Shown piece by piece: positions 50,709-59,692 of a DNA stretch of 64,000 nucleotides (the first letter of the stretch is position 1; every line of letters starts with the position of its first letter). The notes beneath the pieces were generated by a model. The model was not told where the DNA came from, did not search any database, and saw nothing but the letters and a program-made list of their open reading frames with translations. Both the position numbers and the translations under genes were made by a program. The stretch is from DASZIT01 sp963709665. GTDB taxonomy: Bacteria; Actinomycetota; Acidimicrobiia; Acidimicrobiales; RAAP-2. The DNA is taken from contig CAVPWU010000002.1 in assembly GCA_963709665.1 (NCBI GenBank), forward strand, positions 186,001 through 250,000, written 5' to 3'.

Positions 50709-51932
50709 ATGGAGTTCGGAATCTTCCTCAACGGCTACCTGCCGGGTCCGGCGGCCCACGACCCGACCTGCGAGCACGAGATGTTCAAGCGTGAGATCGC
50801 CTACGTCATCGAGGCCGACAAGTACAACTGGAAGTACGCCTGGTTGGGCGAGCACCACTCCCTGACCGAGTACAGCCACATGTCCGCCCCCGAGGTGGTG
50901 ATGGGCTATCTGGCCCACGCCACCGAGCGCATCCACATCGGCACCGGCATCATGAACCTGTCGCCGCGGGTCAACCACCCGGTGCGCAGCGCCGAGCGGG
51001 TGGCCATGCTCGACCACCTCCTCGAGGGCCGGTTCGAGTGGGGCACCGGACGCGGAGCCGGCAGCCACGAGATCGCCACCTTCAACAACCTCGACAAGAA
51101 CTCCACCAAGGCGGAGTGGAACGAGGTCATCCGGGAGATCCCCCGGATGTGGGAGGAGCAGGACTACGAGTACCGGGGGGAGAGCTTCACCGTCCCCTAT
51201 CCCCACAACATCCTCCCCAAGCCCTATCGCCGCCAGGGCCATCCCCCCATCTGGGTGGGGTGCGGCAACCCGGGGACCTTCACCCAGGCCGGGGAGCTGG
51301 GGATCGGTGCCATCGCCTTCAACTTCGAGCCCATCTACAACCTGAAGGGGCGGATCGACGCCTACAAGGAGGGCATCGCCAACTGCACCGAACCGCTCGG
51401 CCAGTTCACGAACGACAACGTGATGATGACCAACGCCGTCATCTGCCTGAACGACCGGAAGAAGGCCCGCCAGGTCGCCCTGCGCCGGGGCCGGGGCTAT
51501 CTCTACTCCCTGGTCTGCAACTACCACGACACCATCCCTCACCAGGAGGGGATGCCGGTGTGGCCCGAGCGTCCGCACACCATCACCGACGAGGCCATGC
51601 TCGACTACCTCATCGAGGGGGGCTGGCTGCTCTGCGGTGAGCCCGACGAGGTGGCCGAGCAGGCGTCCAAGTACCAGAGCGTCGGCTGCGACCAGCTGGT
51701 GTTCGGCCTGCCCTCGGACTCCTTCATGGAGGACGAGGTCCACGAGATGCTCGAGGTCTTCGGCACCAAGGTCATCCCCCAGTTCGACAGCGACCCGGTG
51801 CACTCCACCACCCGCTACCGGGACACGGCCCGGCCCAAGTACCAGCCGTTCAACTTCCCGGTCCCCGACATCACCGTCGAGGAGCTGCCGACCAACGCCA
51901 TGATCCAGCTGGACGGCTCCCGCACCCTGTAG
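50709..51932 (+). CDS. LLM-class flavin-dependent monooxygenase
   Basis: This 407-residue luciferase-like protein begins MEFGIFLNGYLPG. WLGEHHSLTEYSHMSAPEV, HIGTGIMNLSPRVNHPVRSAERVAMLD and WVGCGNPGTFTQAGELGIGA are typical of the FMN-dependent bacterial luciferase subgroup rather than the F420 one. AAAGGGG lies before the ATG at 50709. With the KstR-like operator just upstream it is probably part of the steroid regulon, perhaps in ring or side-chain oxygenation; the exact substrate is not known. It may be co-transcribed with the small gene 36 bases downstream. Confidence 0.84.
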   Translation: MEFGIFLNGYLPGPAAHDPTCEHEMFKREIAYVIEADKYNWKYAWLGEHHSLTEYSHMSAPEVVMGYLAHATERIHIGTGIMNLSPRVNHPVRSAERVAMLDHLLEGRFEWGTGRGAGSHEIATFNNLDKNSTKAEWNEVIREIPRMWEEQDYEYRGESFTVPYPHNILPKPYRRQGHPPIWVGCGNPGTFTQAGELGIGAIAFNFEPIYNLKGRIDAYKEGIANCTEPLGQFTNDNVMMTNAVICLNDRKKARQVALRRGRGYLYSLVCNYHDTIPHQEGMPVWPERPHTITDEAMLDYLIEGGWLLCGEPDEVAEQASKYQSVGCDQLVFGLPSDSFMEDEVHEMLEVFGTKVIPQFDSDPVHSTTRYRDTARPKYQPFNFPVPDITVEELPTNAMIQLDGSRTL

Positions 51933-51967
51933 GCCCACAGCGGCCCCGGGCCTGGCAGACTCGGTCC

Positions 51968-52183
51968 ATGGCTCCCGGGTCGAGACGACGACAGCTCATC
52001 GGCATCCTGGTGGTGGTGGACCTGGTCGCCGCCTGGTTCACCTTCCGGGACCTGCGTCGGCGCGACGCCAGCCGGATCCGGGGGTCCAAGCGCTTCTGGC
52101 GGATGGTGACCATCGCCAACCCCGGCAACTCGCTGGCCTACTGGGTGTTCGGCCGCAAGCGGGCGACACCCACCGACGGGTAG
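51968..52183 (+). CDS. Small membrane protein, unknown function
   Basis: This 71-residue protein has one clear N-terminal membrane segment (LIGILVVVDLVAAWFTF) after a basic start, and a second weaker hydrophobic stretch (SLAYWVFGRK) near the end. That ending recalls the short phospholipase D N-terminal-type membrane proteins, but the match is weak. A CAGACT sequence lies six bases before the ATG and could be a leaderless -10 box. It converges on the FadD19-like gene; the gap contains two copies of GGGGTCGGGAC. Confidence 0.6.
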   Translation: MAPGSRRRQLIGILVVVDLVAAWFTFRDLRRRDASRIRGSKRFWRMVTIANPGNSLAYWVFGRKRATPTDG

Positions 52184-52236
52184 CCCGCTCGTCGACGGGG
52201 TCGGGACGGGGTCGGGACGGCCGGGGGTCGGCCGGT

Positions 52237-53880
52237 TCAGGAGCCGGCGGCGGTGCGCTCGCCGCCGCTGTCGGTCTCCTCGGGATCGCCGGCCACGATG
52301 CCGGCGGCCCAGCGGTAGTCCGGCTTGCCGCTGGGGGACCGCAGGATCCCGTCGACCACATGCAGCTGGCGGGGCACCTTGTAGCCGGCGATGGCCGTCC
52401 GGCAGTGCTCCTGGATGTCCTCGAGGGTGGGGTGCTTCCCCACCCGGGGGTGGATGATGGCGGCCACCCGTTGGCCCCACCGCTCGTCGGCCGCCCCCAC
52501 CACGATGGCGTCGAGGACGTCGGGATGGGAGCGCACCGCCGATTCGACCTCCTCGGGGAAGATCTTCTCCCCGCCGGAGTTGATGGAGACCGAGCCCCGT
52601 CCGAGCAGGGTGATGGAGCCGTCCGCCTCGATGGTGGCGAAGTCCCCGGGCATCGAGTAGCGGAGTCCGTCGATGGTGACGAACGTCTCGGCGGTCTTCA
52701 CCGGGTCGTTGTAGTAGCCGACGGGGATGTCGCCGGTGCGGGCGATCTTCCCGATGACGCCGGAGCCCGGCTCCACCGGCTTCAGGTTCTCGTCGAACAC
52801 CACCGTGTTGCCGAGCACGCTGACGGTGGGCCCGCTCTTCATGGCGGTCTGGCCCTTGGTCATGGTGGCCATCCCGTTGTTGCCGGACTCGGAGGAGCCC
52901 ACGGCGTCCACGATGACCAGGTTGGGGAAGTGCTCGAAGAACTGGTCCTTGACCGGGGCGGAGAACAGGGCGGCCGAGGAGGTGAGGGCGAGCAGCGACG
53001 ACAGGTCGTAGGAGGCGCCGGTGTCCAGGGCCTCGACCAGGGGCTTGCCCATGGCGTCGCCGGTGATCATCACCGAGTTGACCTTCTCCTCCTCCACCAG
53101 CCGCCACACCTCCGACGGCTCGAACTTGGACATCAGGATGGTGCGGTTGCCCATGAAGCTCTGGCCCAGCACGCACCACTGGGTGGCCCCGTGCATGAGA
53201 GGGGCGATGGGGAAGAGCGAGAGCTGGCCCCCCCGGCCCTTCTCCACCATCTCCTCCGGAGCCACGACCCGGGTGTTGGTGGTCGGATCGACCCCGCCAC
53301 CCAGGGCGTAGAAGACATCCTGGTGCCGCCAGACCACTCCCTTGGGGAGCCCGGTGGTCCCCCCGGTGTAGAGGATGTAGTGGTCGTCGTCGGAACGCGG
53401 CGCGAAGTCGCGCTCGGGACCCCCGGAGGCCAGGGCCTCCTCGTAGGGCACCGCCCCGGCCGGGGGTGGCTCGCCGGAACCGTCCTCCACCGTGATGACG
53501 TGGCGCAGGTCGGGCAGCCCGGGGAGCAGCTCGGTGACCCGGGGGCCGAACTCGGCCTGGTGCACCAGGGCCACCAGGTCGGCGTTGCCGAACAGGTAGG
53601 CCAGCTCGTCGTGGACGTAGCGGTAGTTGATGTTGATCCATACGGCCCGGAGCTTGAAGACGGCCCAGGCGGTCTCCACCCACTCGACACTGTTGGTGGA
53701 GTAGATCCCCACGTGGTCGCCGGGGCCGATGCCCTGGGCGGCCAGGTGGTGGGCGAGGCGGTTGGCCCGCTCCTCCATCTCGGCGTAGGTGCGCCGTTTT
53801 CCGTCGGCCACGAGGTACTCACGGTCCCCGAAGGCGTCGACGGCGGCCTCGAACATATCGGCCATGTTGAACGTGGTCAC
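52237..53880 (-). CDS. fadD19: FadD19-like steroid acyl-CoA ligase
   Basis: This 547-residue AMP-forming ligase closely resembles mycobacterial FadD19, which activates the C24/C27 branched steroid acids. ILYTGGTTGLPKGVVWRHQD is the P-loop near residue 172. TGDAMGKPLVEAL, the linked SSAALFS, VGSSESGNNG and the end GRGSVSINSGGEKIFPEEVE plus GKPDYRW all follow that subfamily. The start is GTG 53880. An inverted repeat and a KstR-like core lie just upstream, so the repressor would act directly on this promoter. It gives the CoA thioesters that the other enzymes of the region use. Confidence 0.88.
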   Translation of the reverse strand: MTTFNMADMFEAAVDAFGDREYLVADGKRRTYAEMEERANRLAHHLAAQGIGPGDHVGIYSTNSVEWVETAWAVFKLRAVWININYRYVHDELAYLFGNADLVALVHQAEFGPRVTELLPGLPDLRHVITVEDGSGEPPPAGAVPYEEALASGGPERDFAPRSDDDHYILYTGGTTGLPKGVVWRHQDVFYALGGGVDPTTNTRVVAPEEMVEKGRGGQLSLFPIAPLMHGATQWCVLGQSFMGNRTILMSKFEPSEVWRLVEEEKVNSVMITGDAMGKPLVEALDTGASYDLSSLLALTSSAALFSAPVKDQFFEHFPNLVIVDAVGSSESGNNGMATMTKGQTAMKSGPTVSVLGNTVVFDENLKPVEPGSGVIGKIARTGDIPVGYYNDPVKTAETFVTIDGLRYSMPGDFATIEADGSITLLGRGSVSINSGGEKIFPEEVESAVRSHPDVLDAIVVGAADERWGQRVAAIIHPRVGKHPTLEDIQEHCRTAIAGYKVPRQLHVVDGILRSPSGKPDYRWAAGIVAGDPEETDSGGERTAAGS

Positions 53881-53890
53881 GAGGGATTAG

Positions 53891-53909
53891 TAGAACAGGT
53901 TTCTGTTCT
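53891..53909. promoter_or_regulatory. KstR-like operator / perfect inverted repeat before fadD19
   Basis: TAGAACAGGTTTCT at 53891-53904 fits the KstR core AACnnGTT with one mismatch at the last consensus base. The longer AGAACAG-GTTT-CTGTTCT (53892-53909) is a perfect inverted repeat with seven-base arms. It ends 12 bases before the GTG start, in the promoter. Confidence 0.65.
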
Positions 53910-54005
53910 GGCGGCAAGCAGCCCCGACCCGGCCGGACGGCCTCCGGCCGGTCCCCGCTGACCTGGGCGAAGGGGTCGCCGGGCCGGGCCTCGCCGGCGG
54001 GTCGG

Positions 54006-55952
54006 TCAGTCGGGGGTGTCGGCCCGGGGGTGGACCGGGGCGCCGATGGCCTCCCGGACCGACCGGACCAGCCCGTCGGCGTCGAGCCCGAAGTGGGCGA
54101 GGATCCGGTCGGGCTTGTCCTGGGGGATGAACACCCGGTCGATCCCCAGCACCGTGACCGGGGGGAGCTCGGTGGCCAGCCGGTCGGCGTCGTGGTGCCG
54201 GCGGTGCATGGCGTCGGCCAGGTACATCCCCGCACCCCCCTGGCGCATGCCGTCCTCGGCGGTGACCACCGCCCGGTGACGGGCGGCGTCGGCCAGCATC
54301 TCCGGGTCGGCCGGCGAGACCACCCGGACGTCCCAGACGGTGGCGCTGATCCCCTCGGCCTCGAGCTTGTCGGCAGCCTCCATGGCGGTGGCCACCAGTT
54401 TGCCGACCGCCAGGATGCAGACGGCGCCGTCCCCCTCGCGCAGGCGCCGACCGTGGAGCCCTTGGCCCACCGAGCCGCCGGCCACCACCGGTGCCGCCGT
54501 CTTGGGGAAGCGGATCACCGAGGGTCCGGGGAGGGTGAGGGCCTCATCGAGCATCGCCCCCACCTCGGGCGCCGACGACGGCGCCAACACGGTCATCCCC
54601 GGGATGGACAGGGCCAGGACCATGTCGAGGACCCCGTGGTGGCTGGGCCCGTCGTCGCCGGTGATCCCGGCCCGGTCGAGCACGAACACCACCGGGCACC
54701 CGTGGAGGCCGACGTCCAGGTTGGCCTGGTCGAAGGCCCGCGAGAAGAACGTGGAGTAGACGGCCACCACCGGGTGGAGGCCCCCCATGGACATCCCGGC
54801 GGCGGCGGTCACCGCGTGCTGCTCGGCGATCCCCACATCGATGAACCGCTCCGGGAACCGTGCCTCGAAGGGGAGCAGGCCGGTGGGTCCGGGCATGGCG
54901 GCGGTGATGGCCACCAGGTTGGGGTCGGTCTCGGCGTGCTCGAGCAGCGACCGGGTGAAGGCGTCGGTGAAGGTGGTGGGGGGGATGCCGGCCGCCTCCC
55001 CGGAGACCGGCGCCAGCGTGTCCGGGGTGGCGGGAGCGGCGGCCACCGTCTTGACCTTCACGTCGTGCAGGCGCTGGACGTCGTCCTCCTCCGCCGGTGC
55101 ATACCCCCGGCCCTTCTGGGTGACCACGTGGACCAGAATCGGCCCGTCCCACTCCGAGGCGTTGGCCAGCGCCTGCTCGACCTCGGCGATGTCGTGCCCG
55201 TCGATGGGGCCGGCGTAGCGCACCCCCAGCGCCTCGAAGAAGGTGTGGGGTGTGACCACCTCGCGCACGGCGCTGGTCAGCCCGTGCACACCCGAGTAGG
55301 CCAGCTCCCCGACGCCGGGGATCTCGCGGATGAGGTGGCGGATCCGCTGGCGGGCCTGGACATAGGTGGGGTTGAGGCGGAGGTGGGTCAGGCTGACCGA
55401 CAGGCTGGACACCGTCGGGGCGTACGACCGCCCGTTGTCGTTGAGGACGATGAGCACCGGGGTCCCGGAGTGGCCCAGGTTGTTGAGGGCCTCGTAGGCC
55501 ATGCCACCGGTGAGGGCCCCGTCCCCCACCACCGCCACCACCCGGCGCTCCGAACCCTGCAGGTCGAAGGCCTTGGCCAGACCGTGGGCGTAGCTGAGGG
55601 CGGTGGAGGCGTGGCTGTTCTCCACCCAGTCGTGCTCGGACTCCGCCCGGTTGGGGTAACCGGAGAGGCCGCCGACCTGGCGGAGGCTCCCGAAGTCACC
55701 CCGGCGCCCGGTCACCAGCTTGTGGACGTAGGCCTGGTGACCGGTGTCCCAGAGGATGACGTCCCGGGGGGAGTCGAAGGTCCGGTGGAGGGCCAGGGTG
55801 AGCTCCACCGCCCCCAGGTTGGAGCCCAGGTGGCCGCCGGTGGCGGTGACCGAGTCGACGATGAACTCCCGGATCTCGGCGGCGAGGATGTCCAGCTCCT
55901 CGGGCGAGAGGGCCCGGAGGTCGCTCGGGCTGTCGATGCGTTCGATGATCAT
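54006..55952 (-). CDS. dxs: 1-deoxy-D-xylulose-5-phosphate synthase
   Basis: Dxs joins pyruvate and glyceraldehyde 3-phosphate in the first step of the MEP isoprenoid pathway. The 648-residue protein has TGGHLGSNLG, the thiamine-diphosphate motif VGDGALTGGMAYEALNN near residue 142, HASTALSYAHGLAKA and the transketolase-type IDVGIAEQHAVTAAAG with the catalytic glutamate near 370. DRAGITGDDGPSHHG is also typical. Length and motifs are complete. ATG 55952 starts the conserved region; a TAGCGT box lies about 18 bases upstream, leaving a short leader. It is a housekeeping gene placed next to the steroid genes without obvious functional link. Confidence 0.95.
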   Translation of the reverse strand: MIIERIDSPSDLRALSPEELDILAAEIREFIVDSVTATGGHLGSNLGAVELTLALHRTFDSPRDVILWDTGHQAYVHKLVTGRRGDFGSLRQVGGLSGYPNRAESEHDWVENSHASTALSYAHGLAKAFDLQGSERRVVAVVGDGALTGGMAYEALNNLGHSGTPVLIVLNDNGRSYAPTVSSLSVSLTHLRLNPTYVQARQRIRHLIREIPGVGELAYSGVHGLTSAVREVVTPHTFFEALGVRYAGPIDGHDIAEVEQALANASEWDGPILVHVVTQKGRGYAPAEEDDVQRLHDVKVKTVAAAPATPDTLAPVSGEAAGIPPTTFTDAFTRSLLEHAETDPNLVAITAAMPGPTGLLPFEARFPERFIDVGIAEQHAVTAAAGMSMGGLHPVVAVYSTFFSRAFDQANLDVGLHGCPVVFVLDRAGITGDDGPSHHGVLDMVLALSIPGMTVLAPSSAPEVGAMLDEALTLPGPSVIRFPKTAAPVVAGGSVGQGLHGRRLREGDGAVCILAVGKLVATAMEAADKLEAEGISATVWDVRVVSPADPEMLADAARHRAVVTAEDGMRQGGAGMYLADAMHRRHHDADRLATELPPVTVLGIDRVFIPQDKPDRILAHFGLDADGLVRSVREAIGAPVHPRADTPD

Positions 55953-56257
55953 GGGCGGGTCTCGGGGCCACGCTACCAGTGCCGCCCGGGACACGACCGG
56001 CGTGCCCGGCCGGCCGGCGTGCCCGGTGGAGGGACGCCGCCCGAGGTCAGCGGCCTGGCGGGGCAGCCGCCGGTCACCGCCGCCGGACCGGCTGGGCGGC
56101 GCCCGACCGGAGCCGCTCCCGGTCCCCGGAAGGTCGGTCACCGGCCGGGCGGGGGCACCCGGGGGCCCTCCCGGCACCTGCACCGGGGAGCCAGATCGGG
56201 CAGACTCTCGTCAGGAACCGAAGGCGCCCGTGGCGGGTGCAGGACCAGGAGGTGCTC
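55953..56257. other. 305-base divergent intergenic region between dxs and the AIM24 gene
   Basis: It holds the TAGCGT -10 candidate of dxs close to its left end and the AGGAGG site of the AIM24 gene close to its right end. The middle is very GC-rich with scattered CCGGCC/GGCCGG palindromes. No gene, RNA or operator is recognisable. Confidence 0.5.
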
Positions 56258-57013
56258 ATGGACGCCCAGATCAAGGGAAGCACGATGCCGGTACTCGAGA
56301 TGATCCTCGACGCCGGGGAGTCGGTCATCTCCACCCACGGCGAGCTGTCCTGGATGTCCTCCAACGTGCAGCTCACCCAGACCACCAACACCGGCGGCGC
56401 CAAGGGCGTGATGAGCGGCCTCAAGCGGATGATCGGTGGCGGCGGGCTCTTCCTCACCAAGTACGAGTCGATGGGCGGTCCGGGGATGATCTCCTTCGCC
56501 GCCAAGCTGCCCGGCCGGATCTTCCCGGTCGACATCACCCAGGGCCAGGGCTACCTGGTGCACCGGCACGGATGGGTGTGCGGCACCGACGGCATCCTCC
56601 CCAGCATGGGACTGCAGCAGACCTTCCGTGGCGGCCTCTACGGCAAGGAGGGCTTCATCCTCCAGCGCCTGGAGGGCAACGGCCGGGCGTGGATCGAGCT
56701 CTCCGGGGAGATCACCACCTACGAGCTGGCCGCCGGCCAGACCCTGCTGGTCCACCCCGGACACGTGGGACTGTTCGAGGAGCGGGTCACCTTCGCCGTC
56801 CAGCGTCTGCGGGGGATCTCCAACATGGCCTTCGGGGGTGACGGCTACCACCTGGTGACCCTGACCGGGCCGGGCAACATCTGGCTCCAGAGCCTGACCA
56901 TCCCCGGGCTGGCCGCCGCGGTCGCCCCCTACCTGCCCGACGAGGACCACCACGACGCGGCCGCCGCCGGCGTGGGCGGTGTGCTCGGCGGGGTGATCGG
57001 TAAGAACCTGTAG
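56258..57013 (+). CDS. AIM24 / TIGR00266 family protein
   Basis: This 251-residue protein of the AIM24 (mitochondrial biogenesis) family has the start IKGSTMPVLEMILDAGESV, the repeated beta-helix motif HGELSWMSSNVQL and a glycine-rich loop (LKRMIGGGGLFLTKY). FAAKLPGRIFPVDIT, LVHPGHVGLFEERV and TGPGNIWLQSL follow. The fold is a beta-roll like those of tryptophan-RNA-binding-attenuator-like proteins; the biochemical role in bacteria is unknown. AGGAGG lies seven bases before the ATG. The C-terminus is Gly/Ala-rich and could insert in a membrane. It is a single gene. Confidence 0.85.
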   Translation: MDAQIKGSTMPVLEMILDAGESVISTHGELSWMSSNVQLTQTTNTGGAKGVMSGLKRMIGGGGLFLTKYESMGGPGMISFAAKLPGRIFPVDITQGQGYLVHRHGWVCGTDGILPSMGLQQTFRGGLYGKEGFILQRLEGNGRAWIELSGEITTYELAAGQTLLVHPGHVGLFEERVTFAVQRLRGISNMAFGGDGYHLVTLTGPGNIWLQSLTIPGLAAAVAPYLPDEDHHDAAAAGVGGVLGGVIGKNL

Positions 57014-57047
57014 GGGTTCCGGCCCCTCGGCCGCCGGCGCCCGGCGG

Positions 57048-57671
57048 TCAGTCGGGGGCCGGCTCCGACCTCCCCACCGGCTGGCGGGCCGGCGCGGTGG
57101 CCGCCGTCGACGGCTCCCGACCGGCCGGTACGGGACGCCGGCGCCCGATCACCTCCATGCCCCGGAACCGCCAGCGAGGTGCCACCACCCGCATCGGCCC
57201 CAGCTCGGTGAGGAGGAGCACCACCCAGGTGGAGGCGAACAGGAGGGCGAACATCGGGAAGACCGACGAGGGTGGCCACAGGCCGCCCCGGTCGACCCCC
57301 ACCTCCCGGAGCACCGCCCAGAGGAGGGCCCCCTCCGGGATCCCCGACAGGAGCACGAAGGCGGGCGGCCAGTCCCGGTCCCACCGGCACTGCTGGAGCA
57401 GGTGGTAGCCGCACTCCCAGGCCAACCCCAGGAGCGTCATCAGCCCGAGGGTGGCCAGCGCCATCCGCTCGTCCTGGGCCAGCGTGGCGCGGGCGCCGTC
57501 GGGCACGGTGAGCATGAACCGGTTCATGGTGTAGCCCGACGGGCCGCCCATGCCCATGTCCTGGGCCCGCCCGTGGGGGAGCAGCGGGGTGATCCCCGCC
57601 ATCCACACCAGCCCGACGGTGGCGGCCAGCACCACCCGGGTCTGGAGGCGTCCGGCCAGGGTGGGCGTCAC
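57048..57671 (-). CDS. Four-helix membrane protein, unknown function
   Basis: This 207-residue protein has four membrane segments: VVLAATVGLVWMAGITPLL, LATLGLMTLLGLAWECGYHLL, a weaker one near 125 (PPAFVLLSGIPEGALLWAVL) and MFALLFASTWVVLLLTEL. A His/Met-containing loop (LLPHGRAQDMGMGG) follows the first segment. No known family is recognised. The GTG start overlaps the stop of the flavoprotein gene by four bases, so it belongs to that operon; a longer open frame upstream is a shadow of the flavoprotein gene. The C-terminus is Arg/Pro-rich. Confidence 0.7.
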   Translation of the reverse strand: MTPTLAGRLQTRVVLAATVGLVWMAGITPLLPHGRAQDMGMGGPSGYTMNRFMLTVPDGARATLAQDERMALATLGLMTLLGLAWECGYHLLQQCRWDRDWPPAFVLLSGIPEGALLWAVLREVGVDRGGLWPPSSVFPMFALLFASTWVVLLLTELGPMRVVAPRWRFRGMEVIGRRRPVPAGREPSTAATAPARQPVGRSEPAPD

Positions 57672-59242
57672 GGCGCCCGTCCTCCCACCCACCGGGCCCA
57701 GGCCCGGAGGGAGCGGGCGGTGCCCAGCCGGGGGGCCAGGCCGGCCGAGGCCAGATCGTCGGCGATCCGCAGGGCGGCTTCGGTCATGCCCCAGAACGAG
57801 TCCCGCGGCCCGGCGGCCGCCCCCCACCGGGCGGCACCGGTCACGTAGACCGCACCTCCGGTCCGGTGGTCGCGGGTGCCGGGGACGGCGAAGGTGGTCG
57901 GGCCGTCCCGGTCGGGTCGGTCCGGACGCTCCGGGTGGTGGTCGAGGCCGGCCAGCAGCGGGTGCGCACCGTTCGGCCGGTCGAACCCGGTGCACTCCAC
58001 CACGAAGTCCACCGCCGCCCCGCCCGTCCGGTCGCCCGACACCCACGCCACCCACAGCCCGTCACCCCGGTGGCGGCCACCCACCGGGCTCCCCGGGGGG
58101 TGGATGCCGGTGACCTCGGCCCGGACGGGACGGAACCACCCTTCCGCTTCGGCCCGGGACAGCTCCCGGGCCCACCGTCGGCGGTGGGGGGTGGTCGGCC
58201 GGTCGATCACCGCCTGGAGCTCGACCTGCGCCCCGGGGGCCGACCGCTCGAGTCGGGCGAGGAGCTGGCCCCCGAACGCCGCCCGGGGGGCCGAGTACGG
58301 CTGGACGGCGATACCGTCCCGCTCCGGCCGCCGGGGTCGTCGTCGCTCGAGGCGGGTGGGGGAGTGGGGGCGGGTGACCTGGACGACCCGGGTGGCGAGG
58401 CCGAGGCGCCGCCGGTCGTCGGCCAGCCGGGCCACCACCTGCGAGGCGGTGATCCCCGAGCCGTGCACCAGGACGGTGCCCCCGCCCAGGTCGGCCACCG
58501 TCCGGTAGACGTGCTCGTGGGCCTCGTAGGCGTGGACCACCCGGACCCGGTCGGCGGTGTCCGCCCGGTAGCGGCGGGCGGTGGCGGCGTACCCGAACCG
58601 GCGGTGGCCGGTGCCCAGGTGGACGGCCTCCGCCCGGAGGACGGCGACCGGACCGCCTCCCGCGGGTGCGTAGGCCACGAAGAAGCCACCGGCAGCCCGT
58701 CGTCGGACGGCCAGGGCGGTACCCGGACGGCGCATCCCCTCCCAGCCGATGCGGGCGGCCTCCCGGTCCACCCCCCGGTAGACCTGCTCGGCCCGTGGCG
58801 TGTGGCGGGGGGCGAGGACCGGCTCCAACAGGGCACGGACCAGGGGTGCCGGACGCCGCTCCCGCAGGACCTCCTCGGCGGCGTAGCCGGGGAAGCCCCA
58901 GGGGTTGTCGATACGGCTGGCCGAGTCGGACCGGACCCGGTCGGTGTCGTCGAGCTGGCCGTGGCGGGCCGAGCGACGGAACGCCTCGTAGGGCACCGAC
59001 AGGTCGGTCACCACCGCCAGGTGGCGGGCCGGGGTCCCGCGGACCCGGAGCTGGTCGAGGAGGGCGAAGGACGCCAGCCCTCCGCCCACGGTGGCCAGCC
59101 GCACCTGTTCGACCGGGCACCCGGCCGCTGCGACGTCCCGGTCGGTCCACTCCCCCGGGCCGGCGAGCGGACGGGGTAGGGCGATCAGCCGGTCACCGGA
59201 GGGCGCCGGACCGCCGTGGGGAAGTCCGGCGGTGTCGGCCAC
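57668..59242 (-). CDS. FAD/NAD(P)-binding oxidoreductase
   Basis: This 524-residue flavoprotein has two dinucleotide-binding motifs: VGGGLASFALLDQLR near residue 52 for FAD and LVHGSGITASQVVARL near residue 257 for NAD(P). VVECTGFDRP and VYVTGAARWG fit the second FAD segment. The general plan is that of class B flavin monooxygenases and N-hydroxylating oxygenases, but no substrate signature is clear. The GTG start at 59242 is seven bases after the stop of the thioesterase-like gene. Two polar, Arg/Pro-rich insertions look unstructured. It forms an operon with the thioesterase upstream and the membrane protein downstream. Confidence 0.75.
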   Translation of the reverse strand: MADTAGLPHGGPAPSGDRLIALPRPLAGPGEWTDRDVAAAGCPVEQVRLATVGGGLASFALLDQLRVRGTPARHLAVVTDLSVPYEAFRRSARHGQLDDTDRVRSDSASRIDNPWGFPGYAAEEVLRERRPAPLVRALLEPVLAPRHTPRAEQVYRGVDREAARIGWEGMRRPGTALAVRRRAAGGFFVAYAPAGGGPVAVLRAEAVHLGTGHRRFGYAATARRYRADTADRVRVVHAYEAHEHVYRTVADLGGGTVLVHGSGITASQVVARLADDRRRLGLATRVVQVTRPHSPTRLERRRPRRPERDGIAVQPYSAPRAAFGGQLLARLERSAPGAQVELQAVIDRPTTPHRRRWARELSRAEAEGWFRPVRAEVTGIHPPGSPVGGRHRGDGLWVAWVSGDRTGGAAVDFVVECTGFDRPNGAHPLLAGLDHHPERPDRPDRDGPTTFAVPGTRDHRTGGAVYVTGAARWGAAAGPRDSFWGMTEAALRIADDLASAGLAPRLGTARSLRAWARWVGGRAP

Positions 59243-59248
59243 CGGCCC

Positions 59249-59626
59249 TCAGCGGGCGTTGGCCAGGAACGTCGTGCGGTCGACCACCACCCGGGCCACC
59301 TTGCCCGCCGCCACCAGCCCCGACCGGTCGGACACCGAGACGGTGAAGGTCAGCCGACGGCCCTCGATCCGGTCGAGGGTCGCCTCCGCCTGGACCTCGC
59401 CGCCCACCCCCACCGGCACCAGGTGGTCGAACTGGACCCGCTTGCCCACGCTGGTGGACCCGGCGGCCAGGTCGCCCTCCACCGCCTTGCACGAGGCCTC
59501 CTCGCAGAGGGCCACCAGCCGGGGGGTGGCCAGGACGGGGACGTCCCCCGAGTGCAGGGCCTCGGCCGTATCGGCATGGGTCACCGTCAGCTCGACTTTG
59601 GCGGACAGACCGGTGCGCAGGGTCAC
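59249..59626 (-). CDS. FlK-like hotdog thioesterase
   Basis: This 125-residue single-domain hotdog protein has VPVLATPRLVALCEEASCKAV, GSTSVGKRVQFDHL and GGEVQAEATLDRIEGRRL, the pattern of the fluoroacetyl-CoA thioesterase (FlK) family. Most members hydrolyse ordinary acyl-CoA thioesters and not fluoroacetyl-CoA. The motif threonine and glutamate of FlK appear as GSTSV and the EEA pair. The GTG at 59626 follows a TATGGT box by six bases. It heads a three-gene minus-strand operon and is divergent from tldD. Confidence 0.78.
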   Translation of the reverse strand: MTLRTGLSAKVELTVTHADTAEALHSGDVPVLATPRLVALCEEASCKAVEGDLAAGSTSVGKRVQFDHLVPVGVGGEVQAEATLDRIEGRRLTFTVSVSDRSGLVAAGKVARVVVDRTTFLANAR

Positions 59627-59632
59627 GCCGGT

Positions 59633-59638
59633 ACCATA
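59633..59638 (-). promoter_or_regulatory. -10 box TATGGT of a leaderless promoter (thioesterase operon)
   Basis: TATGGT ends six bases before the GTG at 59626 on the minus strand. Confidence 0.6.
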
Positions 59639-59692
59639 CGACTGACAGCGGACCTCCGGCCACTGGGCCGGGCCGCCCACGAGGAGGCAGGG

